A stretch of 64,000 nt of DNA from Macrostomum hystrix (taxonomy: Eukaryota > Platyhelminthes > Macrostomidae): contig CATNEN010000024.1 of the NCBI GenBank assembly GCA_950097015.1, positions 4,512,501 through 4,576,500 of the forward strand, read 5' to 3'. Made by a program: the position numbers and the translations under genes. Numbering within the stretch: the stretch's first letter is position 1; every line of letters begins with the position of its first letter. The notes beneath the pieces were generated by a model that worked only from the letters and a program-made list of their open reading frames with translations, searched no databases and was not told the DNA's origin. This document shows positions 35,101 through 45,700 of the stretch, piece by piece.

Positions 35101-36162
35101 GTGCCAGTGCTATATGGCAAAAAATACTTATACGAGTATACGTCAATTCACTCACTTCTCCCAGCGCAGCAGTACGCGCTGCTGTGGCGCTCGGCAATAA
35201 TGACAGGGCAGAAGAAAGACCCGCTTTGCCGGATCGTACAGATCGAAGTCTGGCGCCGGATCGCTTAAACGCAGAACGGTCGTCTTTTGCCTGCAGAAAT
35301 GACACGATAACATAGTAACAGGTTATGTTGTGAATTCGACAATTGAATATAATGCTAATTTTATCAGGCATCTAAAAACTCACCGACTGATGTGCTGCTT
35401 GAAGCACACGGTGCAAACCTGACGCAGAGTGTAAACAGACTGGAAGCGTTTAGCTAAACGTTTGTCCGATTTTAGAAGCCGGTGCAGCGTATCATAGAGA
35501 TCGTCGCGCGTATCTGACACGCTTAATGAGAGCGGCTTGGCCACAGCTCGATCTAGGACTTGCAGCTCCTTTAGTACCAGGCGCTGCACGTCGGCCAGCA
35601 TTTCTAGATTGCGAAAGCGACGCACTGGAGTGGATCGGCTACTATAGGTTTGCATCGGCTGCAGAGATGATCTGACCAGTCGCAGCGCTTTGGCGTAGGC
35701 TCGACAGCAGGCTGCTAGGGGACCTCCGGATAAGCTTCCAGAGACAACTGCTCGCTGAACTGGTCCGCAGAGTACAGCAGCTAATGCGGCAGTGGCAACA
35801 GGGCCAGCGCTATCTGGCTTAGTTAGGGTGTGAACAAAGACTTCGTCTGGCTCAATTGGCAGATGACTATCGCTACTGGATGAAGCGGTGCTGTTATCTG
35901 GGACATCGAAATCGCAAGAAATTTGCCGAGGCGATGCACTAGGACAAGCAGACAGCGGACTAGTTGGTATGTCGGTATAAGGCCGAGCCAGACAGGGTGT
36001 GGGCAGCTCAGACACCATAGGATAAAGGCATTGAGCATTCTGACACACTGGCATAGCGCGCATCCAGCCACACTGTGCTAGGCGGACTTCGCTTCCACAC
36101 AGTGGGCACACAGATGGGCATGGCTGCTGCACCTGGCTGGCATCCTCCGCACTGGTGCCCAT
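32189..36162 (-). CDS. Unrecognised four-exon protein with Cys-pair motif
   Basis: Exons read (minus) as 36162-35384, 35290-35156, 34611-34421 and 33057-32189, phases 2-2-1, giving 657 residues. The start is the ATG in AGCCATGG, four bases after an acceptor-like CCCACAG, which suggests a non-coding first exon upstream. Near the N-terminus is CPLCGSEV followed by VCQNAQCLYPM, a four-cysteine probable zinc site that resembles the start of USPL1. Later come CTVCFKQH and PCHYC pairs across the exon 1-2 boundary, then a segment rich in hydrophobic residues (QFYYVIWLFSRD). The C-terminal half is Ser/Pro/Ala-rich and looks disordered. I do not recognise the family. The last junction uses a weak AAG acceptor but keeps phase. 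A nucleus-associated or scaffold role would be guesswork. Confidence 0.6.
33556..34000. repeat. Five degenerate dispersed repeats in an intron
   Basis: Diverged copies beginning AGCCGTAAAGAGGTCGGTTT-like occur near 33557, 33664, 33721, 33842 and 33932, in the last intron of the unrecognised gene. Spacing is irregular (about 60-120 bases), unlike the tidy arrays elsewhere. Confidence 0.5.
34006..34045. repeat. Perfect 14-bp inverted repeat
   Basis: GTGTTATTTTTACG (34006-34019) and its exact reverse complement (34032-34045) are separated by 12 bases. Transcribed RNA would form a short perfect hairpin. It is in an intron of the unrecognised gene. Confidence 0.8.
34624..34732 (+). mobile_element. 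SINE 3' fragment, + orientation
   Basis: Matches the 3' half of the SINE family (AGTCAGGGCAGATGCACACA; GCAGAATTGCTTCTCGCTG). It lies about 12 bases upstream of an exon of the minus-strand gene and is interrupted by the opposite-strand SINE at 34744. Confidence 0.7.
34744..35100 (-). mobile_element. Full-length tRNA-derived SINE, minus orientation
   Basis: The minus strand begins GGGGGTGAGTAGCAGAGTGG, an A-box head of tRNA type, and has a B-box-like GACTCGATTCCGC, followed by the shared body and a tail of ATT repeats. GTACCAGTGCT (34733-34743) and GTGCCAGTGCT (35101-35111) flank it as a target duplication with one mismatch. It lies in intron 2 of the unrecognised minus-strand gene. Confidence 0.8.
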
Positions 36163-36166
36163 GGCT

Positions 36167-39100
36167 CTGTGGGATTTTGTTAGGTTTTTGTGATAAATTG
36201 GTGCAGAATAAAATAAACACAACTGATATCTTAATTCTTGTAATAGCTTTAACATTGCTACAAAATATTAATAGATAGATATCTAAGTAATTAGATAGAC
36301 TGATGCATTTCATACCAAAGCTTTAAATAATTTAACTGTACTAACAAGAAAGATAAGGCAGTGCTCATTCAGAAATCTATGCATATTAATTTTAATATAG
36401 GATTTAGACAAAAATTGTTCCCCAAAAATATTTTAACACTTAGTTTGTCTTTTAAAATTGGCACAAAATGGTTGATTTTGAGTTGTGCACCAGCTGCAAA
36501 AAATAATTTAAATGACTAATTATGCCTTACAAGGCCTAATATCTGCACTAACAAGTCATTACAGGAATAAAGATAAATAAAAATTATATGAATAGGGCTA
36601 TAGGCAATGGCACATAATTTGGTAACAACAGACCCTAACCAACAAGGAAGCAATTCTATGTGAGTTTGCTGACTCTTCAGCACACACGTAGGCACACACT
36701 CACACATATAAGTTCTGTCAAATGTCAAATAATGTCAAAATAAGCTAACAAGCCCTCTGCAGCTAACTCCACAAACTAATGTAGCTTTGTGACAGAACTA
36801 AGCTTTTGGAACTTGGTACAAGAGGCAAACATATTAGACCACTGTCAATCAACCCACAAAAATATTCATTTCTGATATTTTTCAAAACTTGCACATTATA
36901 AAATATATTATATGCCTTGGCACTATTATGTAAAAATGCTATTAAAAAATATGCAGTAGCTAGAGACTCAGAAATTTACAATTATCAATAAGCAACAAAT
37001 AAAAAAATTACTTCTTGATAAACTGTAAACTATATAGCTACACTATATGGAATATGCCATAAAATGAGAAGAAAAAGGACAAAGAAAAATGTCCAAAGTC
37101 AAGGTATCCAATGTATATAAGAACTACTTCTGGGCCAAATCAAGCCTATAATATCAATGTATGCCAAAACACTAAAACACAAAGTGCACAAAATGCCATA
37201 TATACAGAATGCATTTTCCCATCATTTTCCACATTTAAGAGATATTAGCTCTATAACAATATAGGCCCTATACTAAATATATAGATATTTCTACATCAAA
37301 AAATGTTAACAAGTTTCTTTGGAAACAGATTAGAAAACATATAATCATCGAACTGGTTTTCTCTACTTCATATCAAAGATAATTGGAAAATGTATTATTG
37401 ACAGCAATTTAAAATAAGATCAGTTTACAAAACAAAAAAACAATTAAAACAAATTTGTTGTTAACAATAAAATAAAATAAAATTTAACTATTTTCCTTTT
37501 TAATTATAGTCTCTTTACTTTTAAGCAGTTTAGTACTTATACAAATAAAACGTTCAGAATAAAGCTAAATTTAATCAATACTACATAGTTATGCTCAATG
37601 TTAATACTTGTAGTTACCATAAATATAAAAAATTGTAAGGAAAGTTTATACATTGCATTTTTGGATTACATGCAGATTGGAATAAGTATGCCCTTTTTAG
37701 GAACATTTGTATACTAAAACATATCTTAAGGGGCAAAATGTATGCAGGAATCTTCCCACATATTGACACATGACTTCTTGAGTATGGTACATAGTCAATA
37801 ATGCAAAGAAATATATTTTAATGATAGTTAAATTTAAGAGAAATCATACAAGCTAAAGCTCCTTTACGAATTACCATATTACAAAAACCTTTACAAAAAT
37901 ATTTTTGTAATTATATGAACAAGTATTAGAGATTCACACAAATATTTACTTTGTTTAATGCATTTATTATTAATCAGGTATTTACAGAAATATAAACTCG
38001 TAAACAACTATCTTTATATAATATTGCTTTCTAGCTATTGTAAACGCATTACTAGCTTTGCTGACAAGCAAAAAAATATCATTAAGCCTGTTTAGCAGGC
38101 TAAACAAGTAGTATACTATACAATATAAATATAGTGTTGTAATTATTCATACCTATTTTGAGAGTCAGTTAAGTAGGACATGAACATATAACTCTTAAAT
38201 GTGCGCTTTTGTGTGCCTTTTTTTAACGGAAATGTGATTTACGTTTAATAGACAATAGGGATTAGTGATTAGTGACAAAACATTAGAAATGTTTTTGCGG
38301 CATAATAACATGTTTGAACTAGTAAATACAGAATCATCAAACTAAAATTTTTGACAAAACTGTATTTTTTAGTTTTTTATATTAGATCTCTACATATTTA
38401 AAAACGACTGTATATAGCAACTTTTTAGTATATTCTACCAATCTTGAGTATTCGACAATGTTTGTTTTGTTTTAATAAGGCTATGCGGGATTTTTTTCCA
38501 AATTGAGAAATAATAAGAGGTGCATGGTTACACCATGGCCTTCTAGAGTTTAGACAAGGGTTAGATTTTTTCGGTTAGGAAAACAATTATCAGTATTACT
38601 TAATCTTTTTTACTTTAGGTGTTGCAAGATGATCTTTTAGATAAATAAAAGATCTTATTGTAGATTGCACATGAAATAATACAAGGAAAAACTGAAGAGA
38701 TAGCAAAATGAGTTGAAGTAAGATGGGAGAATGAAGTGAAACTGTTGAGAAAGAGTTCAAGGCAATAATAAACTTTTGAACTATTGGAGGCAGCGCAAAA
38801 ACTCAAACTTTGGCCTCATGACAGTTGTCCTCTCTGTACTAATTGTCTGTGATATATCTTGCAAGAGTTTCTATTTAATTGTCTTACGCCAATAAGTTTA
38901 ATTAACTTGTTTTGCAGTATCGACATCAACCCATTTTACTGCTGAGCAGTGGTCGCCCTCTGTGCCATGTTGTTCTCCGTCAGTCAGTGAGTAAACAAAG
39001 GCGGGCTTGATTATTTATTGCCTCGCCGAACAATTAGGTATCAGTTTGTTATCTCTGCTTTTCTCTCAGCTTTCTGTCAATATTTGCTATACTTAGCTCG

Positions 39101-39771
39101 ACACGAGCTATCGAAATTTTATTGTAAACTATGCCAGTTCTGCTTTGGATTCCAAAATTTTCACATCTTTTTTTTAAAGCATATCCAGATAGTATTGTAA
39201 ATACGAGTGTATGTTTATCCTAAAGGCACAAATTTTTATAGCAGTCATTTTCCTTTTTTCTGAGATCAGGAAAACATACTGACATTAAGTAGGTTTCAAT
39301 TAAAACTTAATATTATATTTCAATTGGTTTTTAAAATAGTAGAAGGATTTAATTTGTTTTCCATTTTTTACTCACGTAAAACATAAAAAGCTGACTCAAA
39401 GTAAACCGTTAACAAATTTTATATGATATTATGATATGATATATTAATATAAGAGTGAAAAACTGATTAAAAGTGTCGATCGTTGGACTTAAAAAATGTC
39501 AACTGGACAACTGGATACCTAGCTCCAATTCTAAGTACAGTGATGCGCGCACCGGGTATGTGTCATTCGATAACTTAGCTTATTGATGAAAGCACGGGAC
39601 ACACAGATGTAAGCAATGAAAGCTGGCCGGAGTAAAGGCTAAAAAACGAGAAAAAAACAGACTGGAGCTCTAGAGCTCCTAGAGCGTAGAGCTCTAGAGC
39701 GAATTCTAGGATTATTTTAACATACTCGCTATATGCTACTCTCAGTAGATTTAAGCTTACGCTCAGCTGGA
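36167..39771. other. AT-rich intergenic DNA
   Basis: About 3.6 kb of AT-rich sequence between two minus-strand genes. It should include the promoter and 5' UTR of the unrecognised gene and the 3' UTR of the HOIL-1-like gene. Apart from one degenerate SINE (36594-36857) and small palindromes, I see no gene. Confidence 0.5.
36594..36857 (-). mobile_element. Degenerate SINE, minus orientation
   Basis: Shares GGCAATGGCACATAATTTGG with the 3' end of the SINE family and GTACAAGAGGCAAACATATT with its head, in minus orientation. It is considerably more diverged than the copies at 20433 and 34744. Confidence 0.65.
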
Positions 39772-42700
39772 TCAGTGACAGTTCTGACACTTCGGGTGGC
39801 AGAGCTGTTTGTTAATTCGGCACCGACAGCCGGCAGATGTGTCGCCTTTGCCACCGGGACCCCAGCGGCGGCCTCGAGTAGCCCAGCAGATCTCAGTCTG
39901 GCACATTGAGCACATCAGCCAGTCGCAGCCCTCCTTCTTCTGTAGGAACACGCGGCAGTTGGGGCAGTTCATCGCTTCGCCTGACTGCACCATTTTCTGT
40001 GCGAAGATGGTGACCAAGAAATCGAAAGTCTTATTCACTTTTTAACTTTAAAGCTGCTATTCACGATGATTTAGCCTAAATCCAGCCTTACCACATCCGC
40101 CCTAGCTAAACACATCCGCCCCTAGCTACCCATATCCGCCCCTAGCTACCCGAATCCGCCCCTAGCTAACCACATCCGCCCTAGCTAAACACATCCGCCC
40201 CTAGCTACCCAAATCCGCCCTAGCTAACCACATCCGCCCCTAGCTACCCATATCCACCCCTAGCTACCCGAATCCGCCCCTAGCTAACCACATCCGCCCT
40301 AGCTAAACACATCCGCCCCGAGCTACCCATATCCGCTCCCTAGCTACCCGAATCCGCCCCTAGCTAACCACATCCGCCCTAGCTAAACACATCCGCCACT
40401 AGCTACCCAAATCCGCCCCTAGCTAACCACATCCGCCCCTAGCTACCCGAATCCGCCCCTAGCTACCCATATCCGCCCCTAGCTACCCAAATCCACAAAG
40501 CTACCCACATCCGCCCCTAGCTACCCAAATCCGCAAAGCTACCCACATCCGCCCCTAGCTACCCAAATCCGCCCCCTGAGGACTCGCCTCCAGCTTGGCC
40601 AGGGTGAGCTCGGCGGCCTTGTTATTCTGAGCGTCGCGCCTCAGCTGGTCCTGAAACAGGCGACAGCTGACGCCATTGTGGGAGGCGCGGCAGGTCACGC
40701 AGTTGTGCTCGCCGCAGCACTGGCAGAAGAAGCTGTTGACCTCTTCGGCTAGCTCAACGAAGGCCTCGCAATCGGGCGCCACACAGTGGAATGTGTTGGG
40801 AATGACTGCCTCGGCCTGGCGAAGGCCCAGACGCTGCAGACGGTCCAGCTCCGTGGATGATAGAAGCTTGGCGGCCTCGGCCTCCGTCACCGTCTGCTGG
40901 CACTGATCGTGCGGGCATCGGACAGGCAGGGTGTCGGCGTGCAGCAGGTGCTGCCGAAGGCACTCCGCGCACACCTCGTGGCCGCACTCGCGTAGCTGGA
41001 CGCCGCCGTCGCAGCCAGTCTTCACAGACACCTCAGTGATGCAGATTGGACACTGGAAATCTTGCCTAGCAGGGATTAGGGCACAGCTAGCTAAGGCCAG
41101 GTGCTCCCAGAGGTTGCGGCCACGCTGACGCTCGAGCTAGATTAGCGGTTTAGTTAGAGAAAACAACTCGGTAGAGTAGGGCCTGATTTGGTTGCTATGG
41201 TTACCGTCTTATCAGCATGCTGTTCAATTTCAATAAAATAAGATTAGGTTAAGCAAGAATTTTATAACTCTGGTTGGAACAGATGGTCACTCAGTTTATG
41301 AGCTTATTGTCTTGTGCATGCCATATCACTGAGCATGATATGTTCAGTGTTTGAAAGTCAACTTGAAGTGTTCACCAGTTGATTGTTGGTATACTAATTA
41401 ATTGATGAACCATTTAGTGAAGAACAATTGATTGGTGAACAATTGATTGATGAACCATTGAACTGATTGGTGAACAATTGATTGGTGAACAATTGATTGG
41501 TGAACAATTGATTAGTGAACAATTGAATTGATTGGTGAACAATTGATAGGTGAACAATTGATTAGTGAACAATTGAATTGATTGGTGAACAATTGATTGG
41601 TGAACAATTGATTGGTGAACAATTGATTGGTGAACAATTGATTGGTGAACAATTGATTGGTGAACAATTGATTGGTGAACAGTTGATTGGTGAACAATTG
41701 ATTGATGAACAATTGATTGGTAAACAATTGATAGATGAACAATTGATTGATGAACAATTGATTGGTGAACAATTGATTGGTGAACAATTGATTGGTGAAC
41801 AATTGATTGGTGAACAATTGATTGGTGAACAATTGAATTGATTGGTGAACAATTGATTGGTGAACAATTGAATTGATTGGTGAACAATTTAATTGATTGG
41901 TGAACAATTTAACTGATTGGTGAACAATTTATTGGTGAACAATTTATTGGTGAACAATTGGTGAAGAATTGATTAATAATCGATTCTCTGACAGTAGTTG
42001 AGGCTTTTTATTAGTTAAGAATTGTGTGAATCAGATTTGCTTGAAAACAAAGCAAGTGACATAAACAACTGTAGTATTCAAGGCTTAATTAATGACTCAA
42101 TGTCATTCATTCTTTTTATAGCAAAAGTGAACAAAAGTTAGATAAATATATATTTATATATACTATATAATCTTTCGCACAACTTATCAAATAACAAAAT
42201 GGCGCATATAATTAATGAAAGGCAACAATAGCACAAAGCACTTAATTTCATTTTCAAAAGAAAACTCGAAAATAACTGACTAATTTGCAGCAAAAAAACA
42301 AAAATAATTCCAGTGAAAACATTCTAGAGTATTATTATATCAATGGTAACCGGACCGCAAAAATTTGGGAAATTTGGGACATACTACTAATAAGTAGCCA
42401 TAGAGTATTACACGCTAGTTATGTATTTTGTTTTATTTAACTAGATATATGCATAGAAATTAAGCTGCAGGCATAATTATTAGATAATGATTGCTTAAAC
42501 ATCAAACGCGATGACTATTTTTTAAAACCAGAAAGTTTTTAAAAATAGTTTTCTTATTATAAACTAACTTAAGAAAGCTCAGCAGTAGGAAATATGTGGC
42601 GCAAATTTAATAGCTAAATAACATACAGGAAGATACATACAACTTTGTATAAGTGATAAAAGTATAATAAATGTATATTCTTATTTAACAATGCAACAAT

Positions 42701-45700
42701 AGATAATAAATTTCTGGCAGACAAAACAATTCAGGATGGGACTAACGAACCAATAAGCCATTCAATTGTAAATTTATATGCTCCATTGGCGAATCAATCC
42801 AAGATATACAGATTGATACAGATACAGTGCAGAGATGAGACACGCGAGAGATGAGACAGTGCAGAGATGAGACAGTGCAGAGATGAGACAGTGCAGAGAT
42901 GAGACACAGGAGAGATGAGACAGTGCAGAGATGAGACAGTGCAGATATGAGACAGTGCAGAGATGAGACAGTGCAGAGATGAGACAGTGCAGAGATGAGA
43001 CAGTGCAGAGATGAGACAGTGCAGAGATGAGACAGTGCAGAGATGAGACACAGGAGAGATGAGACAGTGCAGAGATGAGACAGTGCAGAGATGAGACAGT
43101 GCAGAGATGAGACAGTGCAGAGATGAGACAGGGGAGTCATGAGACAGGGGAGATGAGACAGGGGAGATGAGACAGGGGAGATGAGACAGGGGAGAGATGA
43201 GACACGGGAGGGATGAGACACGGGAGAGATGAGACACGGAAGAGATGAGACACGGGAGAGATGAGACAGGGGAGTCATGAGACAGGGGAGATGAGACAGG
43301 GGAGATGAGCCAGGGGAGAGATGAGACACGGGAGAGATAAGACAATGGAGAGATGAGACACATGAGAGATGAGACAGGGGAGAGATGAGACACGGAAGAG
43401 ATGAGACACGGGAGAGATGAGACAAGGGAGAGATGAGACACATGAGAGATGAGACACGGGAGAGATGAGACAAGGGAGAGATAAGACAGGGGAGAGATGA
43501 GACAATGGAGAGATGAGACACAGGAGAGATGAGACAGTGCAGAGATGAGACAGTGCAGAGATGAGACAGTGCAGAGATGAGACAGTGCAGAGATGAGACA
43601 GTGCAGAGATGAGACAGTGCAGAGATGAGACACAGGAGAGATGAGACAGTGCAGAGATGAGACAGTGCAGAGATGAGACAGTGCAGAGATGAGACAGTGC
43701 AGAGATGAGACAGGGGAGTCATGAGACAGGGGAGATGAGACAGGGGAGATGAGACAGGGGAGATGAGACAGGGGAGAGATGAGACACGGGAGGGATGAGA
43801 CACGGGAGAGATGAGACACGGGAGAGATGAGACACGGGAGAGATGAGACAGGGGAGTCATGAGACAGGGGAGATGAGACAGGGGAGATGAGCCAGGGGAG
43901 AGATGAGACACGGGAGAGATAAGACAATGGAGAGATGAGACACATGAGAGATGAGACAGGGGAGAGATGAGACACGGAAGAGATGAGACACGGGAGAGAT
44001 GAGACAAGGGAGAGATGAGACACATGAGAGATGAGACACGGGAGAGATGAGACAAGGGAGAGATAAGACAGGGGAGAGATGAGACAATGGAGAGATGAGA
44101 CAGGAGAGATGAGACAAGGGAGAGATGAGACAGGGGAGAGATGAGACAAGGGAGAGATAAGACTGGGGAGAGATGAGACAATGGAGAGATGAGACAGGAG
44201 AGATGAGACAAGGCAGAGATGAGACAGGGGAGAGATGAGACACGGGACAGATGAGACACTGGAGTCACTCCCAATCTCAAAGCCTAGGTAACAAACAGTA
44301 AATCTTTAACATACATTTAGAAGCCCACATTAAAGTTGAAAAATCATTCGAATTCAAATATCAATCCATCTGAGTTTAAGGCTTTATCTCATAACTCATA
44401 ATCTCATAAAGTATTGAAATAATAATAACATTTAGTCTGACGAGATCAGTCTAACAATTAAAAAGCTCTAAGCTTTTGTACTTTAGCAAGCTTAGCAACA
44501 TCAGCAGAGAATTTACTCTTACTTTGACACAAAAAACGCCAATTTTGAGGCACTGAATAATATGGGGGCAATTTTCGCAGAAAAGTCCACGACAAGAAAA
44601 ATATATGGACACTTTTCAGAGATTTTTTCACGTTGCTCGACAAACTTATAAAAGGTGCACAAAATTTAGGATAAGTGCGCTTTTAGAAGCCACAAAAACA
44701 ACACGAGTTGCAACATTAAATGTGCTTATTGTATATTTTTGAGAATCTGTACTACTTTTCACACGCTACTATTCTAATGATGCAAAAGTGAGCTGGTGAG
44801 TGTAGGGAATGAAGAGAATGAGCTGGGGAGTGTAGGGAATGAAGAGAATGAGCTGGGGAGTGTAGGGAATGAAGAGAATGAGCTGGGGAGTGTAGGGAAT
44901 GAAGAGAATGAGCTGGGGAGTGTAGGGAATGAAGAGAATGAGCTGGGGAGTGTAGGGAATGAAGAGAATGAGCTGGGGAGTGTAGGGAATGAAGAGAATG
45001 AGCTGGGGAGTGTAGGGAATGAAGGGAATGAGCTGGGGAGTGTAGGGAATTAAGGGAATGTGTAGGGAATGAAGGGAATGAGCTTTGGAGTGTAGGGGAT
45101 GAATGAAAATTAGTTGGGGCGTGCAGTGTGTTGACTTATTTTGATTTAGCTGCAGTGTGCACGGCCTGGTGTGTAGGGAATGAAAGGAATGAGCAAAAGT
45201 GAACTGAAAATGCAATTAATCTGTATTTAACAATGAAGTTATCTTTAGTGAAGTATAATACAATAAAAAGTAAAGCTGTCAAGCACGGAATCACTTTCTA
45301 TCCAGGAGATTCTGCCAGCGCTCCTGGTCTCTTTTGTTGCGAATGGCCATGGATCTAGCTCGGAGGGCGCCCATCGCTCTATCAAAGAATATGTCCTCAT
45401 GACTAGCATTGTCAAGCTTCGGTTCGGCCGTATCAGCCTTCTTATCAGCTGAATCTTCAACAGCCGCCTCGTCGTAACAGTAAGGATCCTCCATATCGTT
45501 ATAGACGTCTTCAACATCATCAGCTGTAGGAACCATCGACGGAACAATTTGAATAGGCTTCCAAGCTGGCGGAGGCAGCGAAGAAGGCGGCGATGCCGCT
45601 GATGGACGCTGCAAGGTTGGCGGAGGCAGCGAAGAAGGCGGCGATGCCGCTGATGGACGCTGCAAGGTTGGCGGAGGCAGCAAAGAAGGCGGCGATGCCG

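Noticed and set aside
38089-38106. Short inverted repeat TGTTTAGC-AG-GCTAAACA
   Set aside because: Only 8-bp arms in AT-rich intergenic DNA; chance is a sufficient explanation.
39665-39678. Perfect 14-bp palindrome GAGCTCTAGAGCTC with a partial copy nearby
   Set aside because: Just past the HOIL-1-like stop codon; low-complexity reiteration of AGCTCTAG, with no evidence of function.
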